Shown here one piece after another: positions 42,901 to 51,460 of a stretch of DNA of 64,000 nt. Source of the DNA: Hysterium pulicare CBS 123377 (taxonomy: Eukaryota > Ascomycota > Dothideomycetes > Hysteriales > Hysteriaceae); contig AJFK01000050.1 in the NCBI GenBank assembly GCA_000467715.1, positions 1 to 64,000 of the forward strand, given 5' to 3'. The notes under the pieces were generated by a model. The model searched no databases. It had not been told where the DNA came from and was given only the letters and a program-made list of their open reading frames with translations. Every line of letters starts with the position of its first letter. Position 1 is the first letter of the stretch. The position numbers and the translations under genes are program-made.

Positions 42901-44802
42901 GACAAGGTAGGCAACATCCTGGTCGTTAAGCATCGCGGCAGCGATCCGGCACATCCAGGATGGACACGCAAATATGCCTACAACGAGACAAGCAAACTGG
43001 AATCCGACAAATTGAACAATCGACTGAGTGCTACAACCGTCGGACAAGTCACTGAGAGTTACCGCTACGACGGAAATGCTGGCCTGCTGGGCAACATGAC
43101 AGCCATGCCTCATCTATCGTCAATGAAATGGGACTACAAAGACCAGCTTCGGTCCACCTCACGGCAGGTGGTAAAGAAAGGAGGCACACCAGAGACGACG
43201 TGGTATGTGTACAACGCTGCCGGGCAACGCGTGCGAAAGGTCACGGAACGCCAGGCTGTGGCAGGAGAAGGAACCCCGACTCGCCAGAAGGAACGAATCT
43301 ACCTGGGTAACTTTGAGCTCTACCGCAAATACGGCAGGGACGGTAGCACCGTGGCCCTGGAGCGCCAGACAGTGCACGTTATGGATAGCAGCCAAAATCG
43401 CTTTGCCCTCGTGGAAACCCGCACCCAAGGCAGCGACCCAACCGGGGTGCCGGCACAACTCATCCGCTACCAGCTTGGTAACCATCTTGGTTCGGCCGTC
43501 TTGGAATTAGATGATGAGGCACAGATCATCTCTTACGAAGAGTATTACCCCTACGGCAGCACATCGTACCAGGGAGTGCGCAGTCAGCTTGAGACACCAA
43601 AACGGTATCGCTTCACGGGGAAAGAGCGAGACGAGGAGAACGGGTTCTATTATCACGGCGCGAGGTACTATGCTCCCTGGCTGGGGCGGTGGATCTCGTG
43701 CGATCCAGCAGGAATGGTAGATGGCAGCAATCTCTATGTGTATGCCCGGGATAACCCAATCGTCCTAACGGATCCCGACGGTCGCGAGTCCAGTCCTAAA
43801 TGGAACGAAGTGGAGGTCAACGGCGATGACGGCGCCAGGTATTATTCGCTCGAAGGAACTGACGTTTACCGTCGCGATACTGAAAATTCCACGGAAGCGT
43901 GGCATGAGGATGGCGGCGACCAAGTAGTGATGTTCGCGGATGACAAGATTACTGGTACCGTACACTCGCCAAAGAAAATTGTCGCCGATTCCCAGAAGCT
44001 TGACCGCCCTAGCTTTTACCTGAAGTACAAGGATCTATTCTCGCCACAGCAGATGGAGCAAGTGATCCAATATGTACCCATACGGCCTCTAACATTACCG
44101 CCTGAGGCCAACTGGATCTACATGGGCGAAGGTGGGCGGGTTGGGACGGCCGAAGATCTCGCCAGTGCCGAATTGGCGGATGAGCTCGTGAACATACAAC
44201 CACCAACAGAGATTGGAGCCCTCTACGGCCTGGCCGCAACCATCGGAGGTGGAGACCCACAGGAGGTAGTGCGCATGATGCACATTGGCGACCAGGTGAA
44301 TAGCATAGCCTCGCCGCTCCTACAAATGGGAACTATGGCGATTGCGCTTAAACAGTCAAAAGCACCAAAATCACTATCTCCCCCTCCTCCTCCGCCACCG
44401 AGCGCGGACCAGAACTCTGGATCGTCCAAAGCACCTGAACAAGCAACTCAGGAGCTAGCAGATAAAGTCTACGACAGGTTGAATGCTAACCGTCCCCTGA
44501 TTTCAGAATATCTCACACCATCTGAGCGAGCGTTCTCAAGCTTTGGGCCATGGGCCCAGAAAATTGTGTTTGGAAATGCCATGGAGCGCGCGTTGGCCGA
44601 GGCGGCTGCACCAGATGGGTTCTTGATCCATACCGGTGGTATCCGACCATACGTCTTAGGGGGAGCAGACTTTAAAGGCGCTCCTGGCACACCCTACGAA
44701 GGCCTGGAGTTCCAGCTTACCACGTTTCGTCAATACCTGAGAGGCTCTCATGCCAGCAAGCCTGGGACAAAGTTCATCCTATATCCAGGCTACACACCTT
44801 GA
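36901..44802 (+). CDS. Fused TcB-TcC-like subunit of a Tc (ABC) toxin complex, fungal
   Basis: A single intronless frame of 2633 aa starts at ATGTCTTCC. In bacteria TcB and TcC together form the hollow cocoon that holds and releases a toxic C-terminal domain into the TcA channel; here they are one chain. Residues about 50-330 are the SpvB domain (GFAPSLSLSYDSGGGNGPYG, FGWSLSLPSVRRKTD). Five FG-GAP/VCBS-like repeats follow at about 443-690 (DLTGDGHADV, DMTGDGLSDL, DIDGTGTTDI). RHS/YD repeats occupy about 1650-2250, and the RHS-associated core is at about 2190-2295 (YRFTGKERDEENGFYYHGAR, LGRWISCDPAG, NPIVLTDPDG). Asp2244 and Asp2268 of the core are candidates for the autoprotease. Residues 2291-2633 are the variable domain, with a Pro-rich hinge near 2494 and a last 120 residues holding Asp2590 and Glu2603-Phe-Gln2605. 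No signal peptide is visible. Confidence 0.93.
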   Translation: MSSEPQDRGSRRTQANLLNSLDQVALSTGSDTGSGSDGQTLPSVNIPRGGGAIRGIGETFSASPATGTATASIPLPVSPGRSGFAPSLSLSYDSGGGNGPYGFGWSLSLPSVRRKTDLGLPKYRDKEESDIYQITGVEDLVPVLERREKGDWHRQRPKRRLVDGVEYDVYLYRPRIESAFSRIERWVAIHSQSTHWRSISRTNVTTIFGEDESSRVHDPEDPSRIFQWLASQSYDDKGNAIAFEYKAENCECVDVMAPHEFYRPAQNRTVMRYLKRVKYGNRISRLVQKISPDSDWMFDLVFDYGDHEQKWPTPRETLPWPTRSDPFSLSRAGFEVRTYRLCRRVLMFHHFPDEVNMGNDTLVSSLDITYFENGLVESTNLSSATCTSSLTKISYLRQGDGYLQAAMPPVEMEYSEATVSDKTSYLDQSALEGIPIGVQEPGYQFIDLDGEGALGIVAYQGGSYYYKSNLGKGKFAPPIELPKMPTLHVGKAQPPQLMDLLGDGHMDVVQFDGVTPGFCKRNVDDETYGWEPWKAFRYLPNLTWTDPNLKFVDLTGDGHADVLITEDSIFTMYPGLLEDGFGSPNYWRPPMDENHGPRLLLSDRIESLFLADMTGDGLSDLVRIRYHEVCYWSNLGYGRFGQKVSMSNSPLLQSQDLFSQSRIRLADIDGTGTTDILYLNGHDTKFYLNQNGNGWTNGFCITSFPGTSDITHVQVVDLLAKGTPCLVWSSDLAPDFGTQVRYVELMAAGKPYLVIKSRNNLGSETRYTYTTSSQFYLADKARGEPWITKLQFPVQVVERADTFDYISKNRFVTQYVYHHGCYDGIEKEFRGFGMVETWDTEEISTLIGESSQHEWGREYSNWDLATTSPPVMTKTWYHTGVQLPFASIEDSFHREFYRGDESNEIRNSILPSSVRVGDAEFIRHEFNPEEIRESYRALKGSVLHSELYAFDGTKRAMLPYTVNNSNFLVEMLQPQSVNQHAIFQMRPFEAVQSAHDRQLYLVDNRMVPDPRITHSFTLKTDMYGNVLQTVTLSYGRRCPDSSKLLEPKDHEAQKRAYALFTESSVTNVVNLKDDWLLPLPAETRAYELYNFQDADAPSQIVSSSWIQSMLERLATGKFDLPYEYYNGPPKVDQHPYRRLLQHSQNFYRKNDLTGPLRLGEVESMGFPYISLQLAITPAQMEEVFVVDGKLSMEAVSDTLENFGGYVKGEDGNWWSRTAKSYFSPDREDTFIQELEYGQQHFFQPCRMEDLFSTPKKPINSIIAYDIYDLLVQETSDALGNRATVGERDMDPTKPLVRGGQDYRLLTPWLVMDANRNLTAVASDVMGLVVGTAVLGKPEAPEGDLLDDFEPNLSELAVREYFEAPLENLHSLLGKATERVIYDYWAYYRTRDEPSPKPVWSSTLSRDTHVSQLAEGQESKITVDIVYSDGFVRTVQSKVQAEPGPLCRKTDAANGDDHTNGKEKEVCNERWVGSGWVVYNNKGKPLREFEPFFTGTHQFESNAKVGVSPILLYDPLQRVVATVMPDHTWTKVVMDPWRTQSWDASDLVRISNPKFDPDVGGYFERLAQEDYLPTWYDQRKDGQLGREAQWAAKKATAHADTPGVVFSDALGHAFVGFEIIKTQRSNCDQATVETARTSTIVDVQGNQHGLYDAMGRLVTTARYNYLGASMSQNGMENGQSWVLNDVLGNGILFWDSRKQRLRINYDELRRPVSLYLNIDGEEEILIERTLYGETLEDPEAVNGRTMVMEVRDQSGVTTTPLYDFKGNLVQSCHQLAKEYRENIDWSQDVSLEEKKYEQSLSYDAKNRTTQTVLPDGTITQYDYNVRNFENSVISRLRGEETDTSTALSTECVKRNQVAITNIDYDAKGQRTLIDYGNGARTSYSYDPLTFLLIHLQTRRSSGPLLQDLSYTYDPVGNVTHIHDNAQQTIFFRNRRVEPCADYTYDTVYRLVEAGGREHLGQIDGNSSPLPIAPNASDSFNVRLDLPGDGKAMGTYVEFYLYDKVGNILVVKHRGSDPAHPGWTRKYAYNETSKLESDKLNNRLSATTVGQVTESYRYDGNAGLLGNMTAMPHLSSMKWDYKDQLRSTSRQVVKKGGTPETTWYVYNAAGQRVRKVTERQAVAGEGTPTRQKERIYLGNFELYRKYGRDGSTVALERQTVHVMDSSQNRFALVETRTQGSDPTGVPAQLIRYQLGNHLGSAVLELDDEAQIISYEEYYPYGSTSYQGVRSQLETPKRYRFTGKERDEENGFYYHGARYYAPWLGRWISCDPAGMVDGSNLYVYARDNPIVLTDPDGRESSPKWNEVEVNGDDGARYYSLEGTDVYRRDTENSTEAWHEDGGDQVVMFADDKITGTVHSPKKIVADSQKLDRPSFYLKYKDLFSPQQMEQVIQYVPIRPLTLPPEANWIYMGEGGRVGTAEDLASAELADELVNIQPPTEIGALYGLAATIGGGDPQEVVRMMHIGDQVNSIASPLLQMGTMAIALKQSKAPKSLSPPPPPPPSADQNSGSSKAPEQATQELADKVYDRLNANRPLISEYLTPSERAFSSFGPWAQKIVFGNAMERALAEAAAPDGFLIHTGGIRPYVLGGADFKGAPGTPYEGLEFQLTTFRQYLRGSHASKPGTKFILYPGYTP

Positions 44803-44993
44803 GGCGTTGGCTATATATTTTACTTTTAGTTTAATCAAACCTCTTCTCCATTGAATAGCTAGCGCCGGCATGCTTGTTATCCGTCGACTACTACTTGACA
44901 AACACAAAGAAAGAGCTGGACTATCCATTAACGACGAGGAAACATGGCGAGGAAGAGTGAGGATAGTGATGACTGTCTGACCAATTTTCACTC

Positions 44994-46203
44994 TCACCTG
45001 CTTGAGGCTCGTCTCTCTATGCCCGTATGTGATACTCTCCGTCCCCTCCTTCGTGTAGGCAGAAGCGTGTTGAGTTTTTCATAGAATTCGCGAGACTCGA
45101 CTTTTTGGTCAATGAAGGAAACGGTCATTAGGTAAAGTGGATCAGGTGCGATAACAGTAGTCTTGAATATTCGAGCAGTCTCCATCATATATGTATCAAT
45201 GATTGAGTGGATTATATGGGTAAATTAGGCTTCGAGTTCCTCGGGAAATGTTAGAAGTCTTCTCGCCAATTCAGGGACATCATCGGCCATTACCAAAGCC
45301 TCTTCGCAAGGAGCAAGCAACCAGGAAAATCCATGAGAAGACACCATGTACCCCATCCACGATTTGAAGAACCAGATCCCGACATCGAGCGTCTTGCTTC
45401 TGTAGACTCCCGAAGTCCCTATTATCTTCAAATGTACTAGACATTCCAAGTGCTACTTATTATAAGTAGGACTTATCTTAAGTAACCCTTACTTTAAGTA
45501 GTATTTATTTAATTGATATACATTACCGTTACTGTGCCATGTCGATCGTGTGGTCGGCTAGAGATACAGAACTTAATATCTAGCGTTGATGGAAAGAAAT
45601 TGAGAAGATCAACCAACTCCAAGTGTTCACCCTCATACTCGTCTAAGCCAGCTATGAAGAAGCAGCATTTCGTTTCCAGGGCTTTGCTGCTGATAGTATG
45701 GCAGAATGCGCGAAGCAATTCTGTTCGCGTCCAAAACTCCAACATTTCGGAGGTGTTTTCTCTGGCCTGTCATTATTCGGGACCAGCTTCGGGAGTCACT
45801 TCTGGGGCCTTGCTGAATATTCCGAAGAGTAGTAATCGAAGGAGATCTTCTTGAGACTTTTGAATCTCCGTTCCCGACTTCTAAAAAATGGAACTGGCAA
45901 CAACAACTTCTTCCCTGGGATTGATCTAGTCTTGTAGAAGCCTCTTCGGTTTGGGATGATCTCTGAAAAACTTCATGAGCGTAGATTTACCTGAGCCAGC
46001 TTTTCATGCGACCCAGTAAATGCCTGATTGAAGATCGATCCAGTCACGGAAGTAGATGTGTCGTTTTGACTTTTGGCGTGGGTTTTGGATATCCACTGGA
46101 ATGTGTTTTCATGTACCTCCGGATTTTTTGATTGCGTAATTTCCATAGCACGAAAATCGAAGACTACGTTAGCATAGATTCCGAAATTAGATGAACACTC
46201 CAT
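44994..46203 (-). pseudogene. Decayed NACHT-type NLR gene
   Basis: Fragments of one fungal NACHT protein remain in order on the minus strand. At 45980-46000 the Walker A loop reads AGSGKST and is followed by LMKFF, but a TGA at 46004-46006 stands just before it. Near 45630-45665 the Walker B block reads CCFFIAGLDEYEGE, and CISSRP follows. Farther down are PELARRLLTFPEELEA and PLYLMTVSFIDQ, typical of the region after the NTPase. Several frameshifts and stops separate them, and an AT-rich TAAGTA-rich stretch (about 45452-45520) interrupts the frame. NACHT NLRs are intracellular sensors that drive regulated cell death in fungi. This copy cannot make a full protein. Confidence 0.75.
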
Positions 46204-46363
46204 TAGTTTGACGATTTGAAGTACAGAGTCATAAAAAGCGCCTATGTTGATATTGTTGTGTGTGAGATTGACTGAGTCTAGTCTAGAACTCTCGGATGAG
46301 TGATGAGTGATCTGGAATATCCTGATAGAAAAGGTCAGTTACAGTTTCAAGTAACAAATAGAA

Positions 46364-48203
46364 TCAGTATACCTGCACCGGTGCGATCTTCACGTCTTTC
46401 ACCCATTCGGGATTGCCATCTACAATTTCCGTTCTCGCCAAATAAAGCTCGTCGAGGAATGCAGGCACGAAAGTTCCCGGCCCTCTCACCTCTGAGCGCA
46501 TGGCAGCTCGCTCGGCTGCGATTTCGAATAAAGAGATACCAGCCACTGCAGCTCTCAACTTGTCTTCTGGATTCGCGGCCACAAATGCTGCGAGGGTAGT
46601 ACCGAGTGTACAACCGCTCCCGGTGATCATGCCAAGGTATTCATGGCCGTTGGAGATGGAGTAAGTGCGAATACCGTCGCTCAGGTAGTCCACAACCCCT
46701 GTCATCAGTACAATGTTCCCCTCTCTGGAAGCAATCTTGGTGACCAAGAATGCCTTCTCGTCAGGCTTTAGGATGCTGTCTCCGCTGTCGACACCGCGCT
46801 GTTGCGTGGAGTCAGAGATAATGAGACCGCTAGCCCGAGCCACGGCCATGATTTCTCGCTCGTTGCCTTTGATGAGGTCGAAGTAGCCGATTGACATCAG
46901 TGTGGAAAGAGCGGTTCGGCGGGCAGCGGTTGCTCCTGCGCCAACTGGGTCGAGGATGATGGGCCCACCGATGGAATTGTAGGCTTGGATGGCCTTGCGA
47001 TGGTTCAGGAGAACTTCGGGTGTCGCAGTGCCCATGTTGATGACTAGCCCGCCACCGAGATTGGCCAGGTCGAGGGCCTCCTCGCCATTATTGGACATGA
47101 TTGGGCTGGCACCTCTATGCTTCTTGTTAGGAAACCTGCATCATGTTGAGGGCTATGATGCTTACATTGACAAGGCTACGTTTGCAGCTATATTCTGTAC
47201 CACCAAATTGGTCATGTTGTGAGATAACGGGCTGGACTTTGCCACCGTTTTCACAGACTCCGGTATTGAGTCGCGCAAGTCCTGCACTTCAGACTCATGT
47301 TCCCAAGTTGAAGAGTCGAACCTCAGTTTATGACGTCTAAAAGGCGGAGGTTTTGAGATCAGGTCTTTCAGATGCTCAGCGGCTTGTTCCGGATTCTCGG
47401 CACCGATAATTGCGCTTACAAGAGCTACACCGTTGAGCGCCTTTGGAGTTTTACTCGCACTCTGGGAGTAGGTGGTTTGATAGATCACGCGCTGAATGTT
47501 GGAAACATTGATGCCACCGATGCAGACTGTCCCGACTCTTTGACAAGCAGGATCTGGGTGGTTATGTAGGAAAGAGAAGATCTGCCGTACACCATTGATA
47601 CCGATGATGGATTTTGTGTTCTCTTTGCTGGTACATCTGTTAGCTTTACCCTCTCGCCCAGAAGTCACTAACATACGTCGGGGTAGCGTAGATAGTCCCA
47701 ATCCCAAGGTAATCAGCTCCTTCACGAATGGCTCTTTCTGCCTCGTCTATAGAGGATACCGTTGCCCCTATTATCTTGTCTTCTCCAAGAATCTCTCGAG
47801 CGGAGGTTATATCTAGTGGTAGGTATAAGCAAAGTCGAAGCTGGTGAAGTAGAGCTTTGCATACTCATATCATCCTGACCAAGATGCACCCCTTCACATC
47901 CCACAGCGAAGGCAACGTCTACCCGATCATTGATGATTAGGGGGACGCCTCCATTCTTGCATAGCTTATGCAGTTTCTTTCCTATTTCTATGAGAACACC
48001 GGTGTCGCTAGCCTTGTCTCGATACTGCACCAGGGTGACGCCTAGCGACATATTTAGTCACGCCGAGGACTTGATTGATATGTGTTCATCGACGTACCTC
48101 CTTTAATGGCCTTTTCAACAACTTGGCAAAGATCTCGGCCACGTAAGATTGCATCGGTGGAGTCGGTCACCAGGTACAAGGAATAGTCGACGGATGGTTT
48201 CAT
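46364..48203 (-). CDS. THI6: Bifunctional thiamine-phosphate synthase / hydroxyethylthiazole kinase
   Basis: Five exons, 48098-48203, 47865-48041, 47677-47812, 47166-47627 and 46364-47114, join in phase to 543 aa. The N-terminal half is thiamine-phosphate synthase (joins HMP-PP and thiazole phosphate): [19 protein letters not shown] and [13 protein letters not shown] are visible. The C-terminal half is hydroxyethylthiazole kinase (ThiM-type): [49 protein letters not shown] and GSGCTLGT. This fusion is the normal fungal arrangement and acts in the cytosol in thiamine biosynthesis and salvage. The last exon may instead splice at a GTATAC donor (46372 side) to an acceptor near 46323, replacing the last two residues with a short tail DIPDHSSLIREF, as a CTGAC branch-like site lies before TATCAG. 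No riboswitch was recognised upstream. Confidence 0.93.
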
Positions 48204-49349
48204 TTCTAAGAATAGTCTGGAGATGATCAGTCCTGTCCATCTTAGCGTTTTGAAGTTGCGTTGCAGCCGAGAATCAGAACGTCCATGATAACGGTCGAAG
48301 TTGGAGGAGACACGTGAGTCAATGCATGAAGCAGAAGAGGATCAATGGACCGGCATACGTGCACGTGTCAAACTAACTATAGCAGAGCAACAGGCTTACC
48401 AAACGGACGGGCACAATACTGCACTGGTTGTTTGGATCCAAAGAGTCGCTGGAACCACGGGCTTTTCTCCCGGCGTGACGTGCTTCACGGTTAGTTTGGA
48501 ATGATTCGTTTGCAAGGGAGTTAGTGTTCATGACAATCATGGGCAAATCATAGTGCTAGACGATTGCGAAAATTTTCCGTGTGGGATGTACGCTGCCACT
48601 TGGATTGCCTATGCTGTGGAACAACCACGACTCAGAAGGTTGATTGTGACGCTGTGAATGTAAATAAACAACAATCAATGCGCAATGTGGACGAGCTGTC
48701 GTTCTGCAGTGTTGGCGCGTTCTGACACGCAGCGGATTTGTGCCCTGTGATTCGGGCTCTCTCCGCTGCCGCCTTCTCGGCTTGGCACTACTTTTAAACC
48801 CGAGCAGTCCGCCGACAATTTCTTTCTCCTTCTGTCACCACCACCAGCCCTCGCCCCTCACACACTTTCACACTTTCACACTTTCCAGACACTCACCTGC
48901 AGATCTTATACCACAGTTGCTCAAACCTTCGGAAACCCGCCCTTGATTCCCCAGGCTCCCACCCAGCAGAGTCGCAATCCACGCGGCCTGTCCAAACCGC
49001 CTCCCACGCCTTCAACAACCTTCAACCACCCAAACCATCAACAAGCCATCGAACATCTGCTGTATATGTATTCGCGCCAAAGCCACGCTTTCCGACTCGA
49101 CCCGCCGCCTGAGCTGCAGCCATTTCGCAAAACGCGGAATCCGTGTAGTAGCTACCACTCGTCCATCGGCTAGCCGCACTGCCTGATCCTCGAGGACACA
49201 ATCTTCAAACTCCCACCAACAACCTAGAGATACTGCATCTACTGCATGTCTCTTTCGGCCTACCTCAGAGCTCCACCTTCTCCTACCCAAGTCCTACCGC
49301 CCCTCTCGCGCTAAATCGCCATTTCCGTTAAATAACTTCTACCGCAGCC
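48204..49349. promoter_or_regulatory. Divergent promoter region of THI6 and the eIF5 gene
   Basis: Between the THI6 start (minus) and the eIF5 start (plus). The stretch 48800-49350 is C- and T-rich, with a short tandem TTTCACAC repeat near 48860-48885, the pyrimidine-rich kind of leader and promoter seen before strongly expressed fungal genes. Short frames here have no motif. No TATA box or TPP riboswitch was recognised. Confidence 0.45.
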
Positions 49350-50729
49350 ATGGCTCAAGTCAACGTCCGCCGGGATGTCACCGATCCCTTCTACCGCTAT
49401 AAAATGGAGCGTCTCCAGTCCAAGATCGAAGGCAAAGGCAACGGTATCAAGACCGTTATTGTCAACCTGAGCAGCGTAGCCGCGTCATTGGCCCGTCCTC
49501 CAGCCTGTAAGCACATGTGTCCGCCAGCTAAGCATATTACACACTAACATCCTATCTCAGACGTCATTAAGTACTTCGGTTTCGAGCTTGGTGCTCAAAC
49601 CAACACGAACCCTGCCGATGACCGTTGGATCATTAACGGTGCTCATGACGCCGGCAAACTTCAAGATTACTTGGATGGCTTCATTTCCAAATTCGTCCTC
49701 TGCAAGAAATGCAAGAACCCCGAGACCGATGTCAATATTAAGGACGGCCACATCTTGCTTGACTGCAAGGCCTGTGGTCAACGCTCCGAAGTCGATCTTC
49801 GTCTGAAACTAAGCTCGTTCATTTTGAAGAATCAACCCAAGAAGGGAAAGAAGGACAAATCAACCAAGAAAGCCGAACGTCGTGCCAAAAAGGAGGCCGA
49901 GGCTGCACAAGGCGATGAAGGATCCCAGAACGGCGTTAGCCCTGGTGACAGCGATTCCAACAATGCGGACGAAAATGGAGAAGTCGAACTTGAAGCTGGC
50001 AGTGATGACGAACTTACTCGCCGCATCAATGCCGAAGCCAAGGAAATCGGCGAAGTTGATGATATCAAAGAAGTCAAGTGGTCTGTCGATACCTCTGAGG
50101 AGGCAGTCAAGGCCCGTGCTAAGGAACTCCCCGACGATCTCAAGCGTGCTCTCGTTGTCGGTGACGATGACGAAGAGGGTGCAAACGGCGATACTAACAG
50201 CTACGACACCTTTGGTAATTGGATTACGGATACCGCTGCTGAGAAAGGTGGTGTAAGCAAGCTGGACGATGTAGACATCTATCTCAAGGCCAAAGACCTC
50301 GGCATTGAGTCTAAGCACAAGACACTTACTGTTCTTGCTCAGACCCTCTTTGACGATGCCATTGTCAAGCAGATCCCCGCTCGTAGTGGAATGCTCAAGA
50401 AAGTAAGACGGTTTCTATCATCGGTCAATGAATTTTACTAAATTAATATCTAGATGATCACCTCCGAGCGTCATGAGAAAGCCTTCCTTGGCGGTACAGA
50501 GCGCTTCGTCGGCAAAGAGAGGCCTCAGCTTATCCCTCAGGTCTCTGCCATCCTGCTCCAATACTACCAGAACGACCTGATCTCTGAAGAGGTCCTCAAA
50601 TCCTGGGGTTCCAAGGCCAGCAAGAAGTATGTCGATCTCCAGACCAGCAAATCTGTTCGTAAATCGGCCGAGAAATTCATGGAAGCGCTCAACGACGCTG
50701 AGAGCGAGGAGGAGTCTGACGACGAGTGA
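49350..50729 (+). CDS. TIF5: Translation initiation factor eIF5
   Basis: Exons 49350-49506, 49561-50402 and 50454-50729 join in phase (introns 54 and 51 bp) to 424 aa, the usual fungal length. eIF5 is the GTPase-activating protein for eIF2 in the cytosolic 43S complex. The N-terminal domain begins with [19 protein letters not shown], including the conserved Arg near position 15 needed for GTPase activation. The C-x2-C zinc ribbon is CKKCKNPE (about 99) and CKACGQ (about 121). A Lys-rich linker leads to an acidic segment, and the C-terminal W2-type (HEAT) domain contains the last exons. The end EEESDDE is the acidic/aromatic tail typical of the family. It is a housekeeping gene on the boundary between accessory and core DNA. 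Confidence 0.95.
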
Positions 50730-51460
50730 TCTTACCCACCGCAAATGCTTCGTTATCGACTGCGCTCTCTGGGTCCACTCTGATGACTGTGTACGATGAT
50801 TCCTCGGTGGAAGCTTGTGGATCGGTCTGCTTATTTGTTCCTTGGCTTCAACACTGCTGTTTTACTTCCTTGCTTGTTCCTGATCTTGTAGGCGTGTGAA
50901 CTACTCTACTCTTCTGTTTGATTCAATGCTGCTGGTTCTAATGCACATCCTTACCAATAAAAGCTGTTTTGTTTTCTCGATAATCTAAACTCACCAATAA
51001 CAAGCTTACCATGCTATTTCTCGGCCTCAATAGATACGATGTGACGCTAACTTCCAAGCCAAGCAAGGATTTCAAGATGCAGATTCACTCCGATGATATT
51101 TATCGCTTCAAAACTCTTAACGAAAGAGGTATGGGTATGCTAGTTTTGTTCAAACACCTGTAAACACCAATTTCCACCAGTTCGATGCCTTATTTTCCCT
51201 TTCCAATCCTTCCGTATCCCATCATGACTTCGTCCCATCATAACCCATCCCATCGCTGAAGCCAGTAACGACCGACATCGCCAACAAAACAATGTCGCCA
51301 TCCAAAACGCGCCAAACAATGAACGATCGCCAGCCCTCATAAAAATAGAACCGTATAAGTCACAACAAGTCCAATTCCAGGTCCATGTCCCCTCTAAATC
51401 TCCTCACTTCCACACAAAGAGTGGGTGACATTCTCTCGTTCTCCCCACCCTCTCCCATCA
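50730..51460. other. Intergenic, convergent 3' flanks
   Basis: Between the 3' ends of the eIF5 gene and the amidase gene. An AATAAA-like AATAAA stretch (CAATAAAAGC near 50954-50962) could serve eIF5 polyadenylation. Nothing else is seen. Confidence 0.5.

Noticed and set aside
25097-44802. Bacterial contamination as the source of the Tc genes
   Set aside because: Both genes lie in a continuous stretch with fungal relics and intron-bearing fungal genes on both sides and have no bacterial operon neighbours; a chimeric assembly cannot be fully excluded without read data.
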